Source: Sulfuritalea sp. (lineage in GTDB: Bacteria; Pseudomonadota; Gammaproteobacteria; Burkholderiales; Rhodocyclaceae). Taken from it: a DNA stretch of 64,000 bases. Each line of letters starts with the position of its first letter. Position 1 is the stretch's first letter. The notes below the pieces were generated by a model that worked only from the letters and a program-made list of their open reading frames with translations, was not told the origin of the DNA and ran no database searches. Below are positions 17,654-26,369 of the stretch, piece by piece. The stretch is taken from NCBI GenBank assembly GCA_023700805.1, contig JAMPYF010000008.1:1-64000 (forward strand), written 5' to 3'. A program made the translations under genes and the position numbers.

Positions 17654-18310
17654 ATGCTGCGCCGCACAAGCTGGGCGCAGGCTTTGTCGGATGTCGACTA
17701 TCGCCGGGCGCGCGAGGGCATCGTCGAACGTCAGGTGCCGACCGGCGGATATGTCTGTCATAAAGGCGAACCGGCCGATCACTGGCACGGCGTCATCGAC
17801 GGCCTCGCCAAGATGTGCAGCGACTGGGCCACGGGCAAGACCGCGAGTTTCACCGGCATCGCCGCCGGCGGCTGGTTCGGCGAAGGCTCGATGCTCAAGG
17901 ACGAGCCGCGGCGCTATGACGTCATCGCCCTGCGCGATACCCGCGTCGCCTGCATGCGGCGCGAAACCTTCCATTGGCTGCTGGACAACAGCATCCCCTT
18001 CAACCGTTTCATCGTCACCCAGATCAACGAACGCCTGGGCCTGTTCATCGGCCTGCTCGAATCGGAACGCCTGCTCGACATCGATGCGCGCGTCGCGCGC
18101 ACACTGGCCGCCCTGTTCCACCCCGTCCTGCAACCGGGCATCGACGCCCGCATCGCCATCTCGCAGGAAGAAATCGGCTACCTGGCGGGAATCTCGCGCC
18201 AGCGCGTGAACAAGGCCTTGCGCCAGCTCGAGGACGACGGATTTTTGACCACCCAGTACGGCGGCATTACCGTGCTCGACCTGGAAGGCCTGCGCCGCTT
18301 CGGCGGCTAG
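17654..18310 (+). CDS. Crp/Fnr-family transcription regulator
   Basis: About 218 residues from ATG 17654. The N-terminal cyclic-nucleotide-like beta-roll contains GGYVCHKGEPADHWHGVIDGLAK and GGWFGEGSMLKDEPRRYDV. A dimer helix follows, then a C-terminal winged helix with ISQEEIGYLAGISRQRVNKALRQLEDDGFL. There is no Fnr-type N-terminal cysteine cluster. A GTG at 17612 in the same frame could add 14 residues but coincides with the predicted transcription start. No clear ribosome site precedes either. Divergent from the acid-import operon, it is the natural candidate to control it and itself through the palindrome at 17603-17624. Confidence 0.88.
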   Translation: MLRRTSWAQALSDVDYRRAREGIVERQVPTGGYVCHKGEPADHWHGVIDGLAKMCSDWATGKTASFTGIAAGGWFGEGSMLKDEPRRYDVIALRDTRVACMRRETFHWLLDNSIPFNRFIVTQINERLGLFIGLLESERLLDIDARVARTLAALFHPVLQPGIDARIAISQEEIGYLAGISRQRVNKALRQLEDDGFLTTQYGGITVLDLEGLRRFGG

Positions 18311-18414
18311 GAATGGAAACGGGACGGCTGCGGACCCTGATCGGGGCCCTCGGCCGGCCCGCATGGCCGACCGACCGGCGCGGGCGCGAAGCGGTGCTTG
18401 GCGACATCCGCCGC

Positions 18415-18439
18415 GCCGTGGCGCCAGCGCCAACTCTTG
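18415..18439 (+). repeat. Dispersed 25-nt repeat, copy 5
   Basis: GCCGTGG followed by CGCCAGCGCCAACTCTTG, directly abutting the stop codon of the dehydrogenase gene (18440-18442) in the convergent gap. Together with two extra upstream bases it is identical over 27 nt to copy 12 at 62071. Confidence 0.85.
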
Positions 18440-19291
18440 TCAGCCGTAGGTGTAAAACCCGCGGCCGGTCTTGCGCCCGAGGTAGCCGGCGGCGACCATT
18501 TCCTTCAGCAGCGGCGCCGGACGGTACTTGGAGTCGTTGAAGCCCTCGTAGAACACCATCATCACCGCCAGCATGGTATCGAGGCCGATCATGTCGGCCA
18601 GGGCCAGCGGGCCGATCGGATGGTTGCAGCCCAGCTTCATGCCGGCGTCGATCTCCTCGGCCGACGCCAGTCCCTCGGCATAGACGAAGATGGCCTCGTT
18701 GATCATCGGGCACAGGATGCGGTTCACCACGAAGCCGGGATTGTTCTTCACCGTGATCGGCGTCTTGCCCAGCGCCTTGGCCAGGGCCTCGACCCTGGCA
18801 TGGGTTGCGTCGCTGGTCTGCAGGCCGCGGATCAGTTCGACCAGCGCCATCATCGGCACCGGATTGAAGAAGTGCATGCCGATGAAGCGGTCGGCGCGTC
18901 CCGTCGCGGCGGCCAGCTGGGTGATCGAGATCGACGAGGTGTTGCTGGCGATGATGGTGTCGGCGCCGATCACGGCCTCGGCTTCCTTGAGGATCCTGAG
19001 CTTCAGGCCCTCGTTCTCGGTCGCCGCCTCGATCACGATATCGACACCCTGCATGTCGGCCATCTGCGTCGTCGCCTTGATGCGCGCCATCGCCGCCGCC
19101 TTTTGCTCGGCGCTCATCTTTTCCTTCTTGACCAGCCGGTCGAGGCTGCCGGAAATCGTCGCGACGCCCTTCTGCACCGCCGCCTCGTTGATGTCCAGCA
19201 TCACCGCGTCGATGCCCGAAACGGCGCACGCCTGAGCGATGCCGTTGCCCATGGTGCCCGCGCCGATGATGCCCACTGTCTTGATGCTCAT
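18440..19291 (-). CDS. 3-hydroxybutyryl-CoA / 3-hydroxyacyl-CoA dehydrogenase
   Basis: A 283-residue NAD-dependent dehydrogenase interconverting 3-hydroxyacyl-CoA and acetoacetyl-CoA, used in beta-oxidation, aromatic degradation or PHA metabolism. The Rossmann motif GIIGAGTMGNGIAQ starts at residue 8. It also has IASNTSSISI, the catalytic segment GMHFFNPVPMMALVE, NNPGFVVNRILCPMINEA, and a C-terminal KTGRGFYTYG typical of Hbd/PaaH. It converges with the Crp/Fnr gene. Confidence 0.94.
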   Translation of the reverse strand: MSIKTVGIIGAGTMGNGIAQACAVSGIDAVMLDINEAAVQKGVATISGSLDRLVKKEKMSAEQKAAAMARIKATTQMADMQGVDIVIEAATENEGLKLRILKEAEAVIGADTIIASNTSSISITQLAAATGRADRFIGMHFFNPVPMMALVELIRGLQTSDATHARVEALAKALGKTPITVKNNPGFVVNRILCPMINEAIFVYAEGLASAEEIDAGMKLGCNHPIGPLALADMIGLDTMLAVMMVFYEGFNDSKYRPAPLLKEMVAAGYLGRKTGRGFYTYG

Positions 19292-19363
19292 GCCTGCTTC
19301 TCCTTCCGATTCACAAAAAGCGCGAAGCCACGCCGCTCATGCGTGGGCTTTGCGCAAGACATT

Positions 19364-19395
19364 CCGTCGGGCGGACGCGCAGTCCGCCGCCCGAT
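19364..19395 (-). other. GC-rich imperfect hairpin upstream of the dehydrogenase
   Basis: TCGGGCGGAC pairs with GTCCGCCGCCCGA (one bulged base) between the diguanylate cyclase stop and the dehydrogenase start, both on the minus strand. It may terminate the upstream transcript; no T-run follows. Confidence 0.35.
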
Positions 19396-19406
19396 GGCAA
19401 CGGCGC

Positions 19407-19434
19407 ATTATCGCAGCGGGCAAGCCAGACTCAA
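19407..19434 (-). promoter_or_regulatory. Possible promoter of the 3-hydroxyacyl-CoA dehydrogenase gene
   Basis: On the minus strand TTGAGT (19429-19434), 16 nt, GATAAT (19407-19412). The -35 hexamer equals that of the Crp/Fnr promoter. It lies at the very end of the upstream cyclase gene. Confidence 0.4.
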
Positions 19435-21716
19435 ACCGTAGTTTCCGCAGTTTCCAGCGCCGCTCCGTACACGCAAACCCGGTTGCGGCCGCTGCGCTTG
19501 GCCTCATACAGGGCGCTGTCGGCCTGGCCGAGCAGGGTGTCGATGTTGGCGCCGCCGCCGCCGGCCAGCGTGGTCACGCCGATCGACAGCGTGAATTGCA
19601 GCGGCAGGCCGCGCTCCAGCGCAATCTCGGTGCGCGCAACGGCCTGGCGCAGGCGTTCGGCGACTTCCAGGGCGCGCGGGCCGTCCGTCTGCGGCAGGAT
19701 CACGGCGAATTCCTCGCCGCCGATGCGGCCGACGCTGTCGAATTCCCGCAGGGCTTCGCGGCACAGGCTGCCCAGCTTCTGCAGCACCAGATCCCCGGTC
19801 TGGTGGCCATAGGTGTCGTTGACCGCCTTGAAATGATCGATATCCATCATGAACACCGACAAGGCGCCGCCATACCTGAGCGCGCGCGCCAGTTCCTGCT
19901 CCGCCAGGGTCATGAAATGCCGCCGGTTGGACAGCCCGGTCAGCGCATCGATCTGGGACAGGCGCTCGAGTTCCTGCTGCGCCTTCTTGTGCTCGGTGAC
20001 GTCGCGGGTGACGCCGAGCAGGCTGGTGATCCGCCCGTGGGCGTCGCGCATCGGCACCGCATGCGTATCCAGCCAGCAACGGCGACCCTTGAGGCCGACG
20101 ATCTCGAACTCCAGCGATCCCGTCTCGCCCCGCGCAACTCTTTCATTCAGCTTATTGAAGGCATCCCTGTGCTCGGGCACCACGAGGTCGGCCACGTGCG
20201 CGCCGATCACCTGCTCCTCCGATTCGGCCTCGATCATGTCCAGGCCGGCACGATTTATCTGCAACAGCGTGCCGTCGGGCGCCAGCAGCTTGACGCATTC
20301 GGGCTCGGTTTCGATGATCGCCTTCAGATTCGCCTCGCTGGCGACCAGGTCCATTTCGACGCGCTTGAGGCGGCTGATGTCCGAGACCAGGACGAAAAAA
20401 CCCTTGACCCGGCCGCCCTCGATGTCGGGAACATACTGCGCCCAGGTGTAGCCCGTGCTGCCGTCGGCCTTGGTCAGCGTGCGTTCGAAGTCCTGCCGCT
20501 CGCCGCGCAGCGCAGCGCGGATATAGGGCTCGTTCTGGCGAAACAGTTGCTCGCCCATCAGCTCCTGGATGGTGATGCCGCGCATTTGTTCCGTCGTCTT
20601 GCCGAACCATTCCAGATAGGCGCTGTTGGCGAAGGCGCAGCGCAGCTCGCTGGTCCAGTAGCCGACCATGCCCGGAATGTTGTCGGCCACCATTTTCATG
20701 AAGCGTTCGCTGGCTTTCAGTGCATCGGCCGCGGCTGCCTCCTGCAGCACGAACTGCCGCAGCCGCCGCTGGTAGGCGTAAAGCCCGAGGCCGATGACCA
20801 GCGCACCGAGCACAAAACCCGCGGCCTTCATCTGGAAGTCATGGCGCCAGGGCGCGTAGATATCGTCGAGCAGGCGCGACACCGCCACGCCCAGCGGCTT
20901 GTCCATGTTCAGCTCGGCCGGCTGCACGTTGCGCTGCGCGATCATGCGCTCCTGGCCCGTGGCGAGCACGGTGCCGGCGAATACGCTGGCCGCCTGCCCG
21001 CTCTCGCGGTGGCGCCTGAAGAAGGAACCGGGCTGGTCCAGATTCTTGCCGATGACGGCACCCTGCTGCCGCGGGGCGTGCGCGAACACCACGCCGTCGC
21101 CGTGATGCAGGGAGGTCGCCATGTCCGGCGCATAGCGCACCGAATCGAGCAGCGGATCGAAGTATTGCGGATCCAGCGTGGCCGTGATCACGCCGGCGAA
21201 TTCGCCGCGCGGACCGGGCACCATCCGGGTGACGGTGATGGCGAATACCCCGAGTACGGTGCGAAACGGCGGCGAGACGAACAGCGTGTCCGGGTTCGGG
21301 TGTTGTTGCGGCGTCCTGAAATAGTCGCGCCGGCTGAACTCGGCGGTGCTGCCGACCAGTTCCGGCCGGCTGGCGGCACGGACCGTTCCCGCCCGATCGA
21401 GCAGCAGAAGGGTACGCACGCTGGGCATGGCTTCGGTCAGCGTGACCAGGCGTTCATTGAACTTTGCGCCCACCGGCGCGGTCGCCGCCTCCTTGCGCAG
21501 ATCGGCCAGCACCCGATTGATCGAGGCCAGATTCTGCTCGACGTTTTCCTGGATGACGCGGGACGTGGCCAGCAGCCTGTCATGCTCGCGCCGCTCGACG
21601 CGGCCGCGCTCCTGATAAAGATCGTAGCCAACGGCGATCCCCAGCAGCAGCAGGGCCATGGCCAGGATCAGCCACTGGATCAGGAAGTGATTGTGTTGGC
21701 GATGCAGCGGATTCAT
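19431..21716 (-). CDS. Membrane diguanylate cyclase with Cache and PAS domains
   Basis: A 761-residue protein. A transmembrane helix near residue 15 (IQWLILAMALLLLGIAVGYDL) is followed by an extracytoplasmic Cache-like sensor to about 290, a second helix (FVLGALVIGLGLYAYQRR), then two PAS domains (roughly 330-450 and 455-575) and a GGDEF domain. The active-site GGEEF is at 666-670, with the RxxD inhibitory-site motif (REFD) upstream, so it should make cyclic-di-GMP and show product inhibition. It stands alone, with hbd downstream and a 314-bp gap upstream. No Shine-Dalgarno is evident before its ATG. Confidence 0.92.
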   Translation of the reverse strand: MNPLHRQHNHFLIQWLILAMALLLLGIAVGYDLYQERGRVERREHDRLLATSRVIQENVEQNLASINRVLADLRKEAATAPVGAKFNERLVTLTEAMPSVRTLLLLDRAGTVRAASRPELVGSTAEFSRRDYFRTPQQHPNPDTLFVSPPFRTVLGVFAITVTRMVPGPRGEFAGVITATLDPQYFDPLLDSVRYAPDMATSLHHGDGVVFAHAPRQQGAVIGKNLDQPGSFFRRHRESGQAASVFAGTVLATGQERMIAQRNVQPAELNMDKPLGVAVSRLLDDIYAPWRHDFQMKAAGFVLGALVIGLGLYAYQRRLRQFVLQEAAAADALKASERFMKMVADNIPGMVGYWTSELRCAFANSAYLEWFGKTTEQMRGITIQELMGEQLFRQNEPYIRAALRGERQDFERTLTKADGSTGYTWAQYVPDIEGGRVKGFFVLVSDISRLKRVEMDLVASEANLKAIIETEPECVKLLAPDGTLLQINRAGLDMIEAESEEQVIGAHVADLVVPEHRDAFNKLNERVARGETGSLEFEIVGLKGRRCWLDTHAVPMRDAHGRITSLLGVTRDVTEHKKAQQELERLSQIDALTGLSNRRHFMTLAEQELARALRYGGALSVFMMDIDHFKAVNDTYGHQTGDLVLQKLGSLCREALREFDSVGRIGGEEFAVILPQTDGPRALEVAERLRQAVARTEIALERGLPLQFTLSIGVTTLAGGGGANIDTLLGQADSALYEAKRSGRNRVCVYGAALETAETTV

Positions 21717-22030
21717 ATGTCAGCGCTTGGCGAATGGGCTGACCGCATGCGGCCGCCCGGATTCCACTCCACCCGATGGGTCCCCGACCGGTGGATCCCG
21801 GGAGCAGATGCGGCATTTTGCCCTATAAACCACAAGGGCATTGTTGCCGCAGCCCATGGGGATGCCGTTTCGCCGGAGAACCGCCCGTTCACTTGCCGAT
21901 GCCATATTGCGCGCCCCGGAAAGTTGGCGCAGTATTCCGCCGGTCTGATCGCGGCGTTGGCACAGGCACCGAATCTCCACCAGCCCGCCGCCCGATCCGG
22001 TACGCGCTATACCCGCCGAGGAGGACCAGC
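21717..22030. other. 314-bp gap between cyclase and lectin-like gene
   Basis: No gene seen. It should hold the divergent promoters of the cyclase and the lectin-like/subtilase pair, but no convincing -35/-10 pair stands out. A partial match (GAAAGTTGGCGC, minus-sense core of the dispersed repeat) lies near 21919-21930 without the rest of the element. Confidence 0.4.
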
Positions 22031-22444
22031 ATGACCCGGCTTGACATCGGAGCAACCCATTCCCTGGAGGTAGACCCGCGCCCGCTGTTCGTCCCCTCCG
22101 GCCTGGAGGTGGCCCCCGGCGAGCGCTACCGGTTCGCCGCCAGCGGCCGATGGCAGGACTGGTTACGCATCCGCGACGCCAATGGCTGGTCCTCGCCCCT
22201 GCAACGCTGGAACCGGGTGCCGCACCGGCCGTTTTTCATGCTTTGCGGCTGCATCGGCAAAGACGAGGCGAACGCCTTTGCCATCGGCGCGGGCAGCGAA
22301 TGGGCGGTGCCCGAAACAGCCGCCGCTGCGCCCGACCATGGGCTGTATCTGTTCGCCAACGATTGGCGCGGCATGTACTGGAACAACCACGCGCTGCCGC
22401 CGCCCGACGGACCGCTGCGGGTGGAGATCACCCGCATTGCATGA
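22031..22444 (+). CDS. LecA-like (PA-I galactophilic lectin fold) small protein
   Basis: A 137-residue protein with no signal peptide. Its layout resembles the Pseudomonas PA-IL lectin: an early beta region with VAPGERYRFAASGRW, a central PFFMLCGCIGKDEANAFAIG (compare CGALVMKIG in LecA), and a C-terminal LYLFANDWRGMYWNN. The last stretch aligns with the calcium/galactose loop NDVPGTYGNN of LecA and keeps Asp111, Asn118 and Asn119, while the LecA Thr is replaced by Met115. Sugar binding is plausible but not assured. It is 43 bp upstream of a subtilase gene on the same strand, so the two probably act together. The family call rests on motif resemblance. Confidence 0.6.
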   Translation: MTRLDIGATHSLEVDPRPLFVPSGLEVAPGERYRFAASGRWQDWLRIRDANGWSSPLQRWNRVPHRPFFMLCGCIGKDEANAFAIGAGSEWAVPETAAAAPDHGLYLFANDWRGMYWNNHALPPPDGPLRVEITRIA

Positions 22445-22487
22445 CCCCGCACCACATCGTTCAACTGCATCTGCCAAGGAGACCCTC

Positions 22488-23939
22488 ATGCCGCTCGAAG
22501 CCGTCAACGCCGAAGTCCTCATCCTGCGCCTGCGCAAGAACGATACGCCGGCCGCGTTCCAGTCCCGCATCGAAGCGGACGCGGGGCCGCTCAGCGGCGA
22601 ACTGGTGTCCTGGCTCGACGGCCAGTGGTGCTACCTGAGCGGCGGCGGCGAGGAACTGCTGGCCGGCCGCGTGGCCGGAAAATCCGCCGCCCAGGTCTGC
22701 ATCGCAGCCGGCGCCGCCCAGGTGATCAGCATCCCGCTGGCCGAGTTCGAGCTGCGACTCGGCCGACGCGCGCACAAGGCCGGCTTCCTGCGCGATGCCG
22801 GCGCCACCGGTGTGGCCATGCCGAGCGTGATCGGCGACAGTGCGACGATCGACGGCCGCGGCATCGACCTCGACTGGCAGCTCACGATCAGCCGCATCGA
22901 CAAGGCCTGGTCCCTGTTCGACCTGGGCGCCGGCGCCATCCCCTGGGCCGACGTCCGCATCGGCCATATCGACACCGGCTGCACCCGGCATCCGGCGCTG
23001 GGCTTCCATGACGGCGTCAGTGACTACCTGCGGCCCGAGCTGGGGAAGAATTACTTCAGCGACTTCCTGCCCCTGCCCAGCCCCGACCAGCCCAACAGCA
23101 ACCCGCCCGAGGAAGCAGGCCCCTTCGACAACCTGACGGGCGGCAACGGCGGCCACGGCACGCGCACCCTGTCTACCCTGGCCGGGTTCTACGAGCGTGC
23201 CGACGACGACATCCCGCCGTTTTACGGTGCCGCGCCCGGCGCCTGCGTGATTCCCTACCGCGTCACCGACTCGATCCTGATCGATGCCGTGCAGCGGCTG
23301 ATGGTCCTGGCCATCGACGACGCGATCGCCCGGGACTGCCGCGTCATCAGCATGAGCCTGGGCGGCATCATTCCCTGGTCGCCGCTCGCGCGCGCCATCG
23401 ACCGGGCCTACGAGGCCGGCGTGATCGTCTGCGCCGCGGCCGGCAATGTCATTCGCGACGTCACCTACCCCGGCCGCTACAACCGCGTCATCACCCTCGG
23501 CGGCGTCAGTCCGGCGGGACCCAATGCATTCAAGCCATGGGACAACGCCTCGCGCGGCGAATTCGTCGACGTCTGCGGTCCCGCCGACGGCATCCGCCGC
23601 GCCAGCATCGAAAGGCGCGACGGCGCGCTGGTGCCCTTCATTGCCGCCAACGGCAGCGGCACTTCCTACGCCACGGCCCTGTGCGCGGGCATCGCGGCAA
23701 TGTGGCTGGCGAAGCGGCGCAGCGAACTCCAGGCCGCCTACGGTGCGTCCAACTGGCGCTGGCCGGCGGCGTTCAAGCAACTGATCAAGGCGACCGCCGT
23801 CCCGGGCGCAAACTGGGACGCAGGCAACTGGGGGCGCGGCCTCTACCAGGCCGACGCGCTGCTCCTGGCCGAGCTGCCGCCCGCGGCGGCGCTGCATCAT
23901 GAAGCCGAAGCGGGGGCACCCTTCGATCCGGCGGCCTAG
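22488..23939 (+). CDS. Subtilisin-like serine peptidase (S8) without signal peptide
   Basis: A 483-residue protease. Catalytic residues are visible: Asp162 in GHIDTG, His223 in GGHGTRTLSTLAG and Ser393 in NGSGTSYATALCAG, with oxyanion Asn320 in CAAAGN. About 150 residues precede the catalytic domain and contain no signal peptide or membrane helix. They may be an inhibitory propeptide-like or targeting domain (EVLILRLRKNDTPAAFQSRI at the start). Secretion by Sec therefore looks unlikely; a cytoplasmic role or non-Sec export is possible. CAAGGAGA precedes the ATG. It follows the LecA-like gene. Confidence 0.88.
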   Translation: MPLEAVNAEVLILRLRKNDTPAAFQSRIEADAGPLSGELVSWLDGQWCYLSGGGEELLAGRVAGKSAAQVCIAAGAAQVISIPLAEFELRLGRRAHKAGFLRDAGATGVAMPSVIGDSATIDGRGIDLDWQLTISRIDKAWSLFDLGAGAIPWADVRIGHIDTGCTRHPALGFHDGVSDYLRPELGKNYFSDFLPLPSPDQPNSNPPEEAGPFDNLTGGNGGHGTRTLSTLAGFYERADDDIPPFYGAAPGACVIPYRVTDSILIDAVQRLMVLAIDDAIARDCRVISMSLGGIIPWSPLARAIDRAYEAGVIVCAAAGNVIRDVTYPGRYNRVITLGGVSPAGPNAFKPWDNASRGEFVDVCGPADGIRRASIERRDGALVPFIAANGSGTSYATALCAGIAAMWLAKRRSELQAAYGASNWRWPAAFKQLIKATAVPGANWDAGNWGRGLYQADALLLAELPPAAALHHEAEAGAPFDPAA

Positions 23940-24037
23940 GCGTATCCGTACCGGCGGCACGGCGTCCATCATCACCGCGACGGGTTGACGCCGATGATTG
24001 AACTCCGCGCTGCTCGGCTTGCGACGCTTCGTCCGCC

Positions 24038-25207
24038 TCAAGGAACATTCGGCGTTCGGCACAGATTGCCCGCCGGGAAGGCTGTGATTCCCTCGGCCAG
24101 CGGCCACGGCGGCTCGTTGCCGTGGCAGACGACGTACAGGTGATCGAGCTGCAGCACTTCGCGGGCCGAGCGCATGGAGGGCGTGACGGCCGGCGAGCGG
24201 GTCAGCTTGACTTCGAAACCGATGCGTTCCGTCCCGCGCAGGATCAGCAGGTCGAGTTCGCCGCCGGTATGCACGCCCCAGAACCAGGCGCCGTCGCGAC
24301 CGACCCCGGAACGGCGGGCCAGTTCGAGGACGATCAGCCCCTCCCGGGAGGCACCGCACTTGGGATGGGCGAGCAGGGCGTCCTGGCTGCCGATGCCGAG
24401 CAGGCTGTGCAGCAGCCCGGTATCGGCGATATAGACCTTGGGCGCCTTGATCTCGCGTTTGCCGACATTGGCATGCCACGGCCGCAGGCGGCGAACCAGG
24501 AAGGTGCCTTCCAGCACATCCAGCCAGCGCGCCATGGTCTTCACGGTCTTGTCGGTGACGCCCATCGCGCGCGCCAACTCGCTGCCGTTCCAGGTTTGCC
24601 CGTGGTAATGGGCGAGCATGGTCCAGAAGCGGCGCATGGTCGCCGCCGGCAGGGCAAACCCGAGCTGGGCCAGGGCGCGCTCGAGATAGGTCCGAATCAG
24701 CGCGGCGCGCCATTCGGCGCTGGCTGCGTCGCTCGCCGCCAACAACGCACGCGGAAAACCGCCGCGCAACCAGCGCGCGTCGATGGCGTCGGCGGCGATC
24801 TCGTCCAGGCCGAAACCTTCAAGCTCGTGAAAACCGATGCGGCCGGCCAGCGACTCGGCGGACTGACGCATCAGTTCCGGCGATGCGCTGCCGAGGATCA
24901 GGAAACGCGCCGGGCAGTCGGGCCGATCCGCCAATACCCGCAGCAGCGGAAACAGGTCCGGGCGCCACTGGATCTCGTCGAGCACCACCAGGCCGCGCAA
25001 GGGCCGCAGCGCGAACGAGGGGTCGGCCAGTCGCGCCAGATGGTCCGGGTCTTCCAGATCGAACAACGTGGACGGGCCGTCCCAGACGGCAACCAAGGCG
25101 CGCGCCAGCGTGGTCTTGCCCGCCTGGCGCGGACCGAGCAGGACCACCACGGGAAAGTCGGCGAGCCGGCTGCGCAGGCGATCGAGATGCGAGGAACGGG
25201 AATCCAT
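24038..25207 (-). CDS. AAA+ ATPase with DUF4143 C-terminal domain
   Basis: A 389-residue protein of the common prokaryotic ATPase/DUF4143 family. Walker A GPRQAGKTT starts near residue 25, Walker B is LVVLDEIQW near 95, and a sensor-type FLILGSASPELM follows. The C-terminal half (about 190-370) has the winged-helix and restriction-enzyme-like fold landmarks of DUF4143 (KVYIADTGLLHSLLG, then FEVKLTRSP). Its cellular role is unknown; members are often carried in accessory regions. It converges with the subtilase gene. Confidence 0.88.
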   Translation of the reverse strand: MDSRSSHLDRLRSRLADFPVVVLLGPRQAGKTTLARALVAVWDGPSTLFDLEDPDHLARLADPSFALRPLRGLVVLDEIQWRPDLFPLLRVLADRPDCPARFLILGSASPELMRQSAESLAGRIGFHELEGFGLDEIAADAIDARWLRGGFPRALLAASDAASAEWRAALIRTYLERALAQLGFALPAATMRRFWTMLAHYHGQTWNGSELARAMGVTDKTVKTMARWLDVLEGTFLVRRLRPWHANVGKREIKAPKVYIADTGLLHSLLGIGSQDALLAHPKCGASREGLIVLELARRSGVGRDGAWFWGVHTGGELDLLILRGTERIGFEVKLTRSPAVTPSMRSAREVLQLDHLYVVCHGNEPPWPLAEGITAFPAGNLCRTPNVP

Positions 25208-25331
25208 GGCTGGATGCCACCATGAATATTCGGAGCGCGACTCCGATGTTTCACGGTTGACCTGCCAGCGTCGAAACTCTTGATGTCATCCGGTCCGACC
25301 GTTGAACACGGCGGCGCCGTGCGCTGGAAAT

Positions 25332-26024
25332 TCACCGACGGACGCATCGTGTGGCCTGCTCGACGTAAGCCCACTTGCCGACGGTGCAGGCCATGACGGT
25401 GGCGGCGAACCCGGAGGGCGCGACCAGCAGCAACGGCAACTGCCAGGCATGGCCGAAGACACCGAACATGGATGCCTTGATGGCCTTGACCACCCAGGTC
25501 AGGGGCGGCCACGGGCTGATACCCATGAATACGCCGCCACCGAGCTCGACCGTGATGATGCCCCCGGAGGATGACAGCTGCACGGCGAGGAAAAGTATCG
25601 ACAGGGCCTTGCCGGCATCCCCGAGGGCGCGGGTGAGCGCGAAAACGATGATCAGGAAGGTCACCGCCGACACCGCCAGCGTCAGGCTCAGTGCCGCGAT
25701 GTCGGCCACCTGCATGTGCAGCACTAGCAGCACCGGGAGGATCACCAGCAGCACCTGCAGCAGGACCACGCAGGACGGCGCGGCGATCTTGCCCAGGAAC
25801 TGCGCGATGCGCGAGAATCCCTGCGCTTCGCGCGGCAGAACCCGGACATGGATCAGGAAGGCGGCGATGCCGGCGCCCAGCCAGAACGCGGCCGGAATGA
25901 TGTTCGGCGCATAGGCACTGCCATTGTTCTGCAGCGCGGCGGCAATTTCGACCTCGGGGCGCACCGAATTGGCCAGGCCCTCCGCGCTTCCCGGATTCCG
26001 CATGCCGCCGGTACTGCCTTGCAC
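25332..26024 (-). pseudogene. Truncated YhgE/Pip-like membrane protein (C-terminal remnant)
   Basis: The open frame matches the C-terminal membrane half of YhgE/Pip (phage infection protein family), with LANSVRPEVEIAAALQNNGSAYAPNIIPAAFWLGAG and about five hydrophobic segments. Family members normally carry a long N-terminal extracytoplasmic part with a first transmembrane helix; here the frame begins near GSAEGLANSV with a TGA just upstream in frame. The N-terminal two-thirds is missing, so it is most likely a decayed gene. The last residues (YVEQATRCVRR) are also unlike the family end. Confidence 0.7.
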
Positions 26025-26369
26025 AACTGCGCAGGGCTTCCTCGATCAGGCCCTGGTCCCTTGGTACTGCTCCAGCCGTCGCGCCCACCGTCACCCGCCT
26101 CATCCTCGGTTCCGAAAATGCCGGCATCCATTCCTGCTTACTACCTTCTTCAAGTCATTTCCAGTTCCAATCGGCCGGGGGTGCCGTGCCTCCCAAAAGT
26201 TGCCCTTCGAGAATCACTTACCTCAGCGTGAATTCCGTCACGGAACAGGCTTGGTAGCTTGGTTGACAACTCAGCTATTGCGGACTATTCTCATTCTCAT
26301 CTAAATGCGGGCCGTTCTTTGAGCGGTCGCGTTCAGTGTTCCTAGTGTTCCATTCATCAGGAGTCCAGC
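26025..26369. other. 345-bp gap upstream of the PAS-PAS kinase
   Basis: Between the decayed Pip gene and the kinase. The right half is visibly richer in A/T than its surroundings and holds the kinase promoter (26263-26291). The left half has short open stretches but no recognisable protein. Confidence 0.5.
26263..26291 (+). promoter_or_regulatory. Sigma70-type promoter of the kinase/regulator operon
   Basis: Consensus TTGACA (26263-26268), 17-nt spacer, TATTCT (26286-26291). Predicted transcription start is near 26298, about 70 nt before the kinase ATG. Confidence 0.8.

Noticed and set aside
24571-24584. GCGCGCCAACTCG in the DUF4143 ATPase gene
   Set aside because: Shares only GCGCCAACT-like bases with the repeat; neither the left arm nor the TYTYG end is present.
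22461-24713. A 750-codon minus-strand frame across the subtilase and ATPase genes
   Set aside because: It crosses two well-supported genes, has no coherent domain and overlaps both catalytic regions.
25262-25286. GCCAGCGTCGAAACTCTTG, resembling the dispersed repeat
   Set aside because: It lacks the AGCGCCAACT core and needs an internal insertion to align; similarity may be chance.
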